A stretch of 64,000 bases of DNA from Pyxidicoccus trucidator (GTDB lineage: Bacteria > Myxococcota > Myxococcia > Myxococcales > Myxococcaceae), in assembly GCF_010894435.1 (NCBI RefSeq), contig NZ_JAAIXZ010000005.1, positions 372,001-436,000 of the forward strand, in the 5' to 3' direction. Within the stretch, counting starts at the first letter, position 1. Each line of letters begins with the position of its first letter. The notes under the pieces were generated by a model. That model was not told the DNA's origin, did no database searches, and saw only the letters and a program-made list of their open reading frames with translations. A program made the translations under genes and the position numbers. Below are positions 42,987 through 51,408 of the stretch, piece after piece.

Positions 42987-45900
42987 ATGACATCGGTCTC
43001 AGCCATCAGAAGTGTCTTTCTTTCAGGAGCCGTGCTCCTGGCGTCCACGTCCGGATGCCAGGGCGATGAAGCGTCCGTCGAAGTGGCCGGGTCCGAGAGC
43101 CCACTGGCCACCCGGACCCAGCAGCTCACCTGCACCAGCCTGGTGCCCTTCATGACCAGCGCGACGCTGCCCTCGGGCAACGTGACGCGCTCGGGGGTGC
43201 TCAGCTCGAGCTATGAGGCGTGGCTGGCGTTCGACAGCAATGACTCGGCACCCTCCATGTGGCTCTCCCAGGTGGGACAGACGCCCGCGTGGCTTGGCTA
43301 CCAGTGGGCGGACGGCGCGAAGCGCGCCACCCACTACGCCATCCGCTTCGTGAACGGCTCGCTCACCTCGCGGGCGCCCCGGAATTGGACGCTCCAGGGG
43401 TGGAATGGCACCGCGTGGGTCGTCGTGGATACGCGCCCCAATGAGGTGGGCTGGGGCGGCAGCGAGCGGCGTGAGTACGCGGTCGCCTCACCGGGCAGCT
43501 TCACCCAATACCGCCTGAACGTGACGGACGACAATGACAGCCGTGCCCCGACCATCGAGACCGTCTCCATCGGTCGGCTCGAGCTCCTCAATTGCATCAT
43601 GGACACCCAGGCGCCGGCCGCCCCGGTGCTGACGAGCTTCACGCCGGCCTCGCCGTCCAGCAACACCCAGCCCGTCCTGGCGGGCACCGCCGAGGCGAGC
43701 TCCACCGTGCGCATCTTCTCCGGCGCCTCCTGCTCCGGCACGGCGGTCGCCACCGTGACGGCCAACGCGAGCGGCGCCTTCACCTCGGTCCGGCCGGTGA
43801 CTGCCAACGCCACGTCCACCTTCACCGCCACTGCGACGGACGCGGCGGGCAATGTGTCCCCGTGCTCGACGAGCCTCGGCTACCTGCACGACGGCCTGGC
43901 GCCCGCCGCGCCGGTGCTGACGGGCTTCTCGCCGGCGTCTCCGTCCAGCAGCACGCAGCCGGTGCTCTCTGGCACGGCCGAGGTGAGCTCCACCGTGCGC
44001 ATCTTCTCCGGAGCCTCCTGCACTGGCACGGCGTTGGCCACGGTGACGGTTGCTGCCAACGGCACCTTCTCATCGACGCGCTCGGTGACCTTGAACGCCA
44101 CGTCCACCTTCACCGCCACCGCGACGGACGCGGCGGGCAACGTGTCCGTCTGCTCTTCGAGTCTCAGCTACCGGCATGACAGCATTGTGCCGGCCGCCCC
44201 GGTGTTGACGGGCTTCACCCCCGCGTCGCCGTCGAACAGCACCCAGCCCGTTCTCTCTGGCACGGCCGAAGCGGGCGCCTCCGTACGCATCTTCTCCGGG
44301 GCCTCCTGCGCGGGCAGTGTGCTCGCAACGGTGCCCGTCGCGGCGGACAACACCTTCTCCTCTCTGCGTTCCGTGACGGCCAACACCACGTCCACCTTCA
44401 CCGCCAGGGCGGTGGACGCGGCGGGCAACGTTTCTGCCTGCTCCACGAGCCTCGGCTACCGGCATGACAGTGTTCCGCCCTCGGCGCCCTCGCTGACGGG
44501 CTTCACGCCGGCCTCGCCGGGCCAGTCACTGACGCCACAGCTGCGCGGCACCGCGGAGCAGGGCTCCTCCGTCCGGCTCTTCTCCGGCGGCGGGTGTCTG
44601 GCGCCGGTGCTGGCCACCCTCACGGCGGACGCCACGACGGGCGCCTTCGCCACCTCGGTGGCCGTCGCCACGAACGCGGCGACGGGCTTCTCCGCTCGCG
44701 CGGTGGACGCGGTGGGGAACGTCTCCAACTGCTCCGCCACCGCCACCTACGTCCACGACACCGTGGCCCCGGCGCCTCCCGTGTTCGCCCAGGACTTCAT
44801 CCCTATCGACACCTCGCCCTTCGTCGGAGTGGTGCGCACCCAGACGGAGCCCCAGGGCCGGGTGAGCCTGTTCACCGACGCGGCCTGCACCGCCGTGGCG
44901 CCCCCGGGCATGGTGGCGCAGGCGGATGCGAGCGGCACCGCGCACGTGGCGCTGACGCAGGCCCAGATCGACGTCACGGTGTTCGCCGTGGCTCACGACG
45001 CGGCGGGCAATCGCTCTGTCTGCGTGTCCTTCGAGGTAGGCTGCGCCGTGGGCTTCGCGGACTGCGATGGCAACCCGGTCAACGGCTGCGAGTCGGACCT
45101 GCTGCTGGACGAGGCGAACTGCGGCGCCTGTGGAACGACGTGCGGCGGAGCACTCTCCGCCAACGGCGTGTGTGGCGCCGGCACCTGTGGCCTGGGCTGC
45201 GTGGTGGGGACCTTCGACTGTGACGGTCTCGCGGCAAACGGCTGCGAGTCCGCCTCCGCGTGCAACGCGGCGGTCTGCCAGGTGGACGCTCCCGAGGAAC
45301 TGCTCATCAACGCCCTGTCCGTGGTGGAGGACCCGGTGCGCACCACCGGCGCTGGCGCGTGGACCTTCGGCACCCTGATGAGGGCGATGAACGGAGGCGC
45401 GGACCCGTCCGGGCTGGTGCGCAACTGGCTCCGGACGTGGGAGCAGGACCAGTTCATCGAGGCCACCTTCGTGCCGGCCCGGCCGGGCATGCGGGGCCTG
45501 GTGCTCGGGCCCTGGGAGGCGCGCAGCGGCGGTGCCAACGCTCCCCTGGACTTCAACTCCGCGCCGTTCCGGCTGCTGGCCATCGTCAACCGCATGGACC
45601 TGCGGAACGAGGGCACTCACGCGGGTGAGGGACGGTTCGTGTTCGGCGTCCTGGACCCCGCGGGTAACCCGACGCCGTTCACCGTCATCCTGGAGTACAC
45701 CCTGCCCGGTGGCAGCCCGGACGAAATCCAGCGCTGGTCGCGTGACTGGCACGAACTGGGGCGGCTCGGGGTGTCACACCCGGACTACAACGCGAAGCTC
45801 CAGGCGGTGACGGATCGCTTCACGAAGGCGTTCGTGGCGCGAGGGCGCTTCCTCGGCAGCGCCATCAGCCAGGTGCGCACCAACGAGAACGCGCTGGAGC

Positions 45901-46487
45901 CGGAGTGGGAGCTGCGCGAGTTCCACTTCGGCCCTGCAGGACTCGCCCCCGCGCACGTGGCGCTCACGCCCGCCTTCTTCCTCAACGGCTCCCCGCTGCT
46001 GACGGACTACATCCTGCAGAACCGGCCTGCCATCCTCACCGGGACGCATGACGTGCCTCAGTTCTTCCAGGGGCAGCCCTTCCTCTGGGGCTCGGCGCTC
46101 ACCCCGTTCTTCTTCTTCTGGGACGCTCCCGGCGTGGACTCGGAGGCGCGGCATCAGTTCTCGCTCAACACGTGCAACGGCTGCCACGCAGGGGAGACGC
46201 AGACCGTCTTCCTCCACGTCGGGCCGCGCAGCCCTGGCCAGACTGCCTTCCTGTCTCCGTTCATGGTCAGCACAGCGCCCATTCCGGACCCGCTCACCGG
46301 GGCGCCTCGCGTGTTCAATGACCTGGGCCGGCGCACGGTGGACCTGAAGGCCCTGGTGTGCGGCGTGCCTCCGTCGCTGGCGCGGGACGCGGTGGGCGAG
46401 TCGCTGCTCGCGCCAGCACGGCCAGCGGCCTCCGCCGTCCCGGGCTTCCCGGCTCGCTCCAACCTGCCGGCAGGCCGCGTCCACTGA
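42987..46487 (+). CDS. Large lipoprotein with Ig-like repeats, Cys-rich motifs and a CXXCH site
   Basis: 1166 residues with a lipoprotein signal (VFLSGAVLLASTSGC, Cys at 24). Residues about 50-200 resemble a discoidin-type carbohydrate-binding domain (GVLSSSYEAWLAFDSNDSAP, WTLQGWNGTAWVVVDTRPNE). Four Ig-like repeats of about 96 residues follow (206-591). Then come two CDGNPxNGCES-type Cys motifs (about 690-755) of a kind frequent in myxobacterial surface proteins. The last 400 residues (DAPEELLINALSVVEDPVRT onward) form a domain I do not recognise; it holds CNGCHAG (C1063, C1066, H1067), a single heme-c-type motif. The protein is probably surface-exposed and may bind polysaccharide. Confidence 0.75.
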   Translation: MTSVSAIRSVFLSGAVLLASTSGCQGDEASVEVAGSESPLATRTQQLTCTSLVPFMTSATLPSGNVTRSGVLSSSYEAWLAFDSNDSAPSMWLSQVGQTPAWLGYQWADGAKRATHYAIRFVNGSLTSRAPRNWTLQGWNGTAWVVVDTRPNEVGWGGSERREYAVASPGSFTQYRLNVTDDNDSRAPTIETVSIGRLELLNCIMDTQAPAAPVLTSFTPASPSSNTQPVLAGTAEASSTVRIFSGASCSGTAVATVTANASGAFTSVRPVTANATSTFTATATDAAGNVSPCSTSLGYLHDGLAPAAPVLTGFSPASPSSSTQPVLSGTAEVSSTVRIFSGASCTGTALATVTVAANGTFSSTRSVTLNATSTFTATATDAAGNVSVCSSSLSYRHDSIVPAAPVLTGFTPASPSNSTQPVLSGTAEAGASVRIFSGASCAGSVLATVPVAADNTFSSLRSVTANTTSTFTARAVDAAGNVSACSTSLGYRHDSVPPSAPSLTGFTPASPGQSLTPQLRGTAEQGSSVRLFSGGGCLAPVLATLTADATTGAFATSVAVATNAATGFSARAVDAVGNVSNCSATATYVHDTVAPAPPVFAQDFIPIDTSPFVGVVRTQTEPQGRVSLFTDAACTAVAPPGMVAQADASGTAHVALTQAQIDVTVFAVAHDAAGNRSVCVSFEVGCAVGFADCDGNPVNGCESDLLLDEANCGACGTTCGGALSANGVCGAGTCGLGCVVGTFDCDGLAANGCESASACNAAVCQVDAPEELLINALSVVEDPVRTTGAGAWTFGTLMRAMNGGADPSGLVRNWLRTWEQDQFIEATFVPARPGMRGLVLGPWEARSGGANAPLDFNSAPFRLLAIVNRMDLRNEGTHAGEGRFVFGVLDPAGNPTPFTVILEYTLPGGSPDEIQRWSRDWHELGRLGVSHPDYNAKLQAVTDRFTKAFVARGRFLGSAISQVRTNENALEPEWELREFHFGPAGLAPAHVALTPAFFLNGSPLLTDYILQNRPAILTGTHDVPQFFQGQPFLWGSALTPFFFFWDAPGVDSEARHQFSLNTCNGCHAGETQTVFLHVGPRSPGQTAFLSPFMVSTAPIPDPLTGAPRVFNDLGRRTVDLKALVCGVPPSLARDAVGESLLAPARPAASAVPGFPARSNLPAGRVH
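43602..44759 (+). repeat. Four tandem ~288-bp coding repeats
   Basis: Units start at 43602, 43890, 44178 and 44466. Units 1-3 each encode 96 residues and the fourth is slightly longer. They share PAAPVLTGFTPASPSSSTQP, TVRIFSGASC and STFTATATDAAGNVS. The close similarity of units 1-3 at DNA level suggests recent duplication or gene conversion. Confidence 0.8.
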
Positions 46488-46500
46488 CGCGGGGCTGAGC

Positions 46501-46535
46501 GCGCGGCACGCCCGGTGGACACGGGCGTGCCGCGC
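46501..46535 (+). terminator. Terminator of the large lipoprotein gene
   Basis: A perfect 14-bp stem, GCGCGGCACGCCCG (46501-46514) with CGGGCGTGCCGCGC (46522-46535), and a 7-nt loop, followed by TGCCTTGTC. It starts 13 bp after the stop codon. Confidence 0.7.
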
Positions 46536-46639
46536 TGCCTTGTCAGGGTGGGGGGAAGTCTCGGGATTATTCCTAAATTACAGGAAAATCTCGTTTATTC
46601 TCTTGCGCTGTGAGAACCCGGTTGGGTATTCCCGGCCGC

Positions 46640-48271
46640 ATGAATGAGTCAATCCGCTCTGTGGCTGCTTCCCGTGGGTTCCTGCTGGGGCTCGCGCTCA
46701 CCGTGTCGTCCGTGGCGCATGCGTCCTCGGTTACCTTCTCCCGGCCGGAGAGGGAGCCCGTGGCGCTGAACACGGCGCTGGCGTCGCTCACCTTCACGCC
46801 CGTGAACGACGCCATGGTCAAGGAGGCCGCGCCCGCTTCCAACTTCGGCACGCAGAACCTGCTCCAAGCCTCCAACCAGCCCGGCTATCGCAAGTGGGTC
46901 TACCTGCAGTTCGACGTCACCGGCCTTCCGGCGGGGGCCACGAACATCTCCGCGCAGCTCCGGATGGGCTCGACGACCACCGGGACGGGACGGGCGATTA
47001 CGGCCCACGCGGTGGCGAACACGGGCTGGAGCGAGACGGCCATCAACTGGAACACGCGCCTGCCCATGGGCACCGCGCTCTCCACCGTGTCCAGCCATAC
47101 CGCCGGCCAGGTCTCCGTCTGGGACGTCAGCGCCCACATCAACGGCAATGGCAGCTTCACCCTCGGCCTGGACAGCGCCTACTCGGGCGATACGAACTTC
47201 ACGTCGAGCGAGGGCGTCACCGTGCCGACGCTCGTCGTGAGCTACGACACGGCCGTGACGTATCAGGTCTACCGGGGCAACACCCACTCGCACACCAGCT
47301 ACACGTCGTCGCACGGCGACCAGGTCTCCAGCGGGGACCCGACCCGCAACGGCTTGCCGGAGGCGCACCACAGCCAGGCGAAGGCGGCGGGCTACGACTT
47401 CTACGCCACCACGGACCACTCGCAGGAGGTCGCCTTCAACCCGACCAGCGCGACCAATGCCGCGTGGGTGGCGACGAAGCAGCAGGCGACGGATGCGACG
47501 ACGCCTGCGTACGTGGGCCTCTGGGGCTATGAGCACTCGGAGAACAATGGTCCGGATGGCAATGGCCACATCAACGTCATCAACAGCCCCGCGTACCTGG
47601 ATGCGCTGGAGTCGGGCGTGGGCCTCCAGCAGCTCTACACGTGGCTGAAGACCCAGTCCGGCGCGGTGGCCACGTTCAACCACCCGGATTCGGGCAGCTA
47701 CAACAGCTTCGCCTACCGCGACGAGGCGATCACCGACGTCATCACCATGCTGGAGGTCATCAACTCCAACGACAACATCCACTACGACGGCTGGCTCGCG
47801 GCGCTGCAGAAGGGCTGGAAGGTGTCGCCCGTGTGCGGCAATGACAACCATGGCTTCTGGGGCATCACCCGCCACACCGCGCGCACCTTCGTCGTGGCCA
47901 CCGCCCGCACGAAGGAGGCCATCCTCGATGCGATGAGGAACCGCCGCACCTATGCCGCGCTGGATGACAACATCCAGATTCAATACACGGTCAACGGCGC
48001 CATCATGGGCTCCACCCTCGCCAGCCCGTCGACGTTCGACTTCGCCATCACCGCCAGCGACTCCGACGCGGGGCAGCGCATCACGAAGCTCGAGCTGCTC
48101 AAGGACAACGGCGCCTTCGTGCAGGACTACTCCCCAGCAAGTCCGCAGGCCTCCGTCTCGTGGAACCCGACAGTCAACGACAGCACGAGCAAGTACTTCT
48201 TCCTGCTCGTCTACAGGGAGGGCCGCACCGACCCCGTGGCCTGGGTCTCCCCCACCTGGACGGGCCGGTAG
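46640..48271 (+). CDS. Secreted CBM96-like / CehA-McbA-type PHP metallohydrolase
   Basis: 543 residues from ATG 46640 (a GTG at 46610 is also in frame) with a signal peptide (FLLGLALTVSSVAHA). Residues about 35-210 form a DNRLRE/CBM96-like sandwich (VNDAMVKEAAPASNFGTQNL, WVYLQFDVTG, VWDVSAHINGNGSFTLGLDS). The rest is a PHP-type hydrolase: metal ligands in RGNTHSHTSYTS, EAHHSQAKAAGYDFYATTDH, WGYEHSENNGPDGNGHINVI, TFNHPDSGSYN and CGNDNHGFWG. CehA/McbA enzymes hydrolyse phospho- or carboxyl esters. The fused sandwich domain suggests it acts on polymers outside the cell. A TTCCT/AGGAA dyad lies upstream at 46570-46586. Confidence 0.78.
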   Translation: MNESIRSVAASRGFLLGLALTVSSVAHASSVTFSRPEREPVALNTALASLTFTPVNDAMVKEAAPASNFGTQNLLQASNQPGYRKWVYLQFDVTGLPAGATNISAQLRMGSTTTGTGRAITAHAVANTGWSETAINWNTRLPMGTALSTVSSHTAGQVSVWDVSAHINGNGSFTLGLDSAYSGDTNFTSSEGVTVPTLVVSYDTAVTYQVYRGNTHSHTSYTSSHGDQVSSGDPTRNGLPEAHHSQAKAAGYDFYATTDHSQEVAFNPTSATNAAWVATKQQATDATTPAYVGLWGYEHSENNGPDGNGHINVINSPAYLDALESGVGLQQLYTWLKTQSGAVATFNHPDSGSYNSFAYRDEAITDVITMLEVINSNDNIHYDGWLAALQKGWKVSPVCGNDNHGFWGITRHTARTFVVATARTKEAILDAMRNRRTYAALDDNIQIQYTVNGAIMGSTLASPSTFDFAITASDSDAGQRITKLELLKDNGAFVQDYSPASPQASVSWNPTVNDSTSKYFFLLVYREGRTDPVAWVSPTWTGR

Positions 48272-48298
48272 TCAGCGCCGTCTTGCCGTGAGCCTCAT

Positions 48299-48324
48299 GG
48301 GTCCGGAGTCAGCGCTCCGGGCCC
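48299..48324 (+). terminator. Terminator after the PHP hydrolase gene
   Basis: GGGTCCGGAG (48299-48308) pairs with CTCCGGGCCC (48315-48324) including one G-T pair around a 6-nt loop, 27 bp beyond the stop. The rest of the 295-bp gap up to 48566 shows no gene. Confidence 0.6.
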
Positions 48325-48566
48325 ACGGCTGTTTCAGGGACTCCAGGTCGCCTTGCATGGTGGAGCCTGTCGGCTCGGGGATGCGGACCTCGCGCGGGGA
48401 CTCATGGTTTTCTAGTTTCGCTGGTTGGTTCGGAAGTGTTCCATCCAGTCGTGGACTGCCGCCCGGCCTCCGAGGGCACGTCGGGCCGGGGCCCCGCGCT
48501 TCCGATATCCTCCGGGGGCGCTGGCGTTTCCAGGCGCACCCACGGAAGAGAAGAGAGGGGATGTTG

Positions 48567-50180
48567 ATGCGTCGTGCCCTGGCCTGTGCCGTCGTGCTGA
48601 TGGCGGGTTGCGCGAGGAACGCCCGTCCCGAGGAGGCGGCGCTCGCCGCGGCCCAGGAGCCCGAGCTCGTGGCTCCGCGTTACGAGCACATCTTCCTGAT
48701 GCCCGTGGAGCGGGCGCTGGCCGAGGCCACGAAGCTCCTGAGCGAGAATGGCTGGGTGCTCAAGCCCATGGAGGACCCGAAGTACCTCCTGACGGAGTGG
48801 AAGTCCGCGCAGATTGGCTACGAGTCGTGGGGCTGGAGCAGCGACGGCGACCACACGCGGTACTTCGTGGCCGGCGAGCCGCTCGGCGTGCGGCGGTCCG
48901 TCGTGCGCATCTTCCGGATGAAGCGGGTGGCCTTCGGCAACGACGCGGAGCTTCGCTACGACGGGCATACCGGGGAGCTGGTCCCGAAGCACCTGCTGAT
49001 GGACCAGATTGAGCAGAGCTTGCGACGGAAGGGCGCCCCCGTGGACCTCGCCCAGCGGGAGCGGGACACCGCGCCGTGGGTGGAGCTGGACGGCGCCATC
49101 CAGGGCACCCGGGACCTGAAGCTGGAGCGGGACCTGACGCTGCGGCTGGAGTCGCGCCCTTCGCTGGAGACGCTCACCGGCACGCTGCGCCTGACGCGCG
49201 ATGACGCCTTCGCGAGGGACCCGTCCTTCTACCTGAAGCGCTGGCGCCAGGAGGTCCAGGAGCCGTGTGAGCGGAAGGTCCAGGGCTTCCAGCCAATGCT
49301 TCGCGCCGGGCTCACGGTGCTCGTCGGCGAGCAGCTCGGCACGCGCGAGGTCCCCGCCGCCGTGGGCGACCTGCTGTGCGAGGCCGCCGGGGCGGGGCTG
49401 GGTGTCACGGTGGGGCTCTCCATTCCGCAGAAGGAGCAGGAGCGCATCGGCCGGTACCTGGCGAGCGCGGGAGGGCCGCCGGACCAGGATGCGCTGCTGA
49501 GCGGAGACTTCTGGCGCAAGGTCCAGCAGGACGGCCGTGGCAGCCGGGCCATGATGGACCTCATCGACCGGGCGCGGGCGCTGCGTGCCGCCGGGCACTC
49601 CGTCTCCGTGGTGGCCATCGACACGGACATGAACCACGGCAGCGCGCGCGATGCCCGCATGGCCCGGGCGGTGCTCAATGCGCGCACGGCGCGTCCCCGG
49701 GATGTGCTCCTCGTGCTCGCGGGCAACGCGCACACGCGGCTGGTGGCGGAGGCGGCCTGGAACGAGGACTTCATCCCCATGTCGCGGCACATTGCAGAGA
49801 CCGACAAGGCGCTGAAGGTCCTGGAGGTCGGCTACGCCCAGGGACGGCGGTGGGGCTGCGACCTGGCGCCGAACGCAGAGCTGGAGTGCGACGTCATGGG
49901 CATTACTCCCGGGCCTCTCGTCGCGGCCCCGGCGGAGGGGCCTCCAGCCATCCGGTTGATTCCAACGCTGGACGACGATGACGGGTTCCACGGCTTCCTG
50001 GACGTGGGGGCCCTCACGGCGTCGCTGCCCGCCATCGCGCTGCGGGGGCATGAGTCGCCTACCCCCGCGACGACGCCTGCTGCGGTGGCGCCGGAACCTC
50101 CTGCGGCTCCGAGTGGACCGAAGGCGACGACGCCTGGCGCAGTGGCGCCGGAACCTCCAGCGGCTCCGGTGCCACGCTGA
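48567..50180 (+). CDS. Lipoprotein with ChaN/EreA-like domain
   Basis: 537 residues from ATG 48567, with GAGAGGGG six bases upstream. The lipoprotein signal is RRALACAVVLMAGC. Residues about 25-150 form a small alpha/beta domain with AEATKLLSENGWVLKPMEDP and LLTEWKSAQIGYESW. The central part (about 240-420) carries LTVLVGEQLGTREVPAAVGD, GVTVGLSIPQKEQERI, DALLSGDFWRK and VLLVLAGNAHTRL, the Glu/His pattern of the ChaN-like superfamily, some members of which bind heme. The tail contains two copies of VAPEPPAAP. A host-envelope role is likely; the substrate is unknown. Confidence 0.65.
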   Translation: MRRALACAVVLMAGCARNARPEEAALAAAQEPELVAPRYEHIFLMPVERALAEATKLLSENGWVLKPMEDPKYLLTEWKSAQIGYESWGWSSDGDHTRYFVAGEPLGVRRSVVRIFRMKRVAFGNDAELRYDGHTGELVPKHLLMDQIEQSLRRKGAPVDLAQRERDTAPWVELDGAIQGTRDLKLERDLTLRLESRPSLETLTGTLRLTRDDAFARDPSFYLKRWRQEVQEPCERKVQGFQPMLRAGLTVLVGEQLGTREVPAAVGDLLCEAAGAGLGVTVGLSIPQKEQERIGRYLASAGGPPDQDALLSGDFWRKVQQDGRGSRAMMDLIDRARALRAAGHSVSVVAIDTDMNHGSARDARMARAVLNARTARPRDVLLVLAGNAHTRLVAEAAWNEDFIPMSRHIAETDKALKVLEVGYAQGRRWGCDLAPNAELECDVMGITPGPLVAAPAEGPPAIRLIPTLDDDDGFHGFLDVGALTASLPAIALRGHESPTPATTPAAVAPEPPAAPSGPKATTPGAVAPEPPAAPVPR

Positions 50181-50198
50181 CGTCGCCGGGCAAACGGC

Positions 50199-51320
50199 TC
50201 ACCGCCGGGCGAGCACCTCCAGCAGGCTCAGGGTGACTGCGGAGGGGTCGCCGTCGTCGTGGTTGGTCAGCACGGAAACCGCCGCCTTGTGGTCGGGGTA
50301 GTAGCCGGCCAGGGCGGAATACCCTGGGACGCCGCCTTCATGGCCATGAAGCGGCCCCAGCGGACTGGTGCCGAGCAGGAGCCCCAGCCCATACGCCGGA
50401 GCGCCGCCGGGCTCGGCGGGCACCCAGCGGGTCAGCTCCGCACGCTGCGCCGGGGACAGCAGCGAGCCCTCGAAGAGCGCCAGGTAGAACCGGCTGATGT
50501 CCTCGGCACTGGAGATGAGGGCGCCGGCCGCGCCGATGGCGGAAGGGTGGAGCAGCTCGGTGAGGTCGACCCAGGCGCCGTCCTCGTGCGCGAGGCCGCG
50601 CACGGTGAGGGGTGGCAGGGCTTCGGAGCCATCCATTCCCGTGCTTCGCAGCTCCAGCGGCTCGAGGATGCGCTCGCGCACCTGCCGGGCGAAGGGCGTC
50701 CCCGTCACCTTCTCGATGACGACGCTGGCGAGGATGTAGTTGGTATTGGAGTAGGTCCAGCCAGCTCCCGGCTCGAAGAGCGGGGAGTGCTCGGCCCCCA
50801 GGAGGATGAGCTCCTCGACGGTCCACTCCCTGCCGGGCTCGGCCATCGCCCGCTCCAGGAAGCCTGGGTGGTCCGTGTAGTTGGCCGCGCCACTGGTGTG
50901 GTTGAGGAGCTGCCGCACGGTGATGCGGTCCGCGCGGGGAAAGTCGGGGAGCCAGGTCGCCAGCGGCGTGTCCAGCGACAGCCTTCCCTCGGCCTGGAGT
51001 TGCAAGGCCACCACCGAGATGAAGGTCTTGGTGATGCTGCCCACGCGCAGCCGGTCCCCGGGGACCATGGCCACGGCGGGCTCCATGCGGGACGCGCCCG
51101 CCGCTCCACTCCAGGTGCAGTCCGGGAGCCGCACCGAGGCGGTGGCGCCGACGAGCGCCTTCTCGGACACCGCCTGCGTGAGCGCGTCCTGCAAGCGGGA
51201 CGAGAGCTCCTCGCAGGAGACGCGCGGCCGCGGGTCGTCTCCGTCGTCCCCACATCCCGCGAGCCAGAGCGTCAGGGTCAGGCCGAGCACGGCACGCCCA
51301 AGGAGCTGATTGACGAACAT
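50199..51320 (-). CDS. Beta-lactamase-family serine hydrolase, lipoprotein
   Basis: 373 residues from ATG 51320, which has GGAGGA six bases upstream; the frame extends to 51389 without support. The lipoprotein signal is GLTLTLWLAGC. The class C/DD-peptidase triad motifs are present: SITK (catalytic Ser and Lys), YSN (WTYSNTNYI) and HEG (GHEGGVPG, KTG-equivalent). The family includes D-aminopeptidases, esterases and peptidoglycan DD-peptidases, so substrate remains open; resistance to beta-lactams is not implied. It converges on the ChaN-like gene with 18 bp between stops. Confidence 0.85.
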   Translation of the reverse strand: MFVNQLLGRAVLGLTLTLWLAGCGDDGDDPRPRVSCEELSSRLQDALTQAVSEKALVGATASVRLPDCTWSGAAGASRMEPAVAMVPGDRLRVGSITKTFISVVALQLQAEGRLSLDTPLATWLPDFPRADRITVRQLLNHTSGAANYTDHPGFLERAMAEPGREWTVEELILLGAEHSPLFEPGAGWTYSNTNYILASVVIEKVTGTPFARQVRERILEPLELRSTGMDGSEALPPLTVRGLAHEDGAWVDLTELLHPSAIGAAGALISSAEDISRFYLALFEGSLLSPAQRAELTRWVPAEPGGAPAYGLGLLLGTSPLGPLHGHEGGVPGYSALAGYYPDHKAAVSVLTNHDDGDPSAVTLSLLEVLARR

Positions 51321-51408
51321 ACAAAGTCCTCCAGATGAATGAGTGCACGCTGCGCGCACTCGAACACTGGGGGACTCCGCTGCTGTCACTCCGCGTGGCG
51401 ATTACGAC

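Noticed and set aside
43602-44759. Tandem repeats considered as a CRISPR or satellite array
   Set aside because: The 288-bp units are in frame with a conserved lipoprotein gene and have no short direct repeats with unique spacers.
47952-48566. Long 5' extension of the ChaN-like lipoprotein frame
   Set aside because: It reads through the end of the PHP hydrolase gene in another frame. A lipoprotein signal and good ribosome site mark 48567 as the start.
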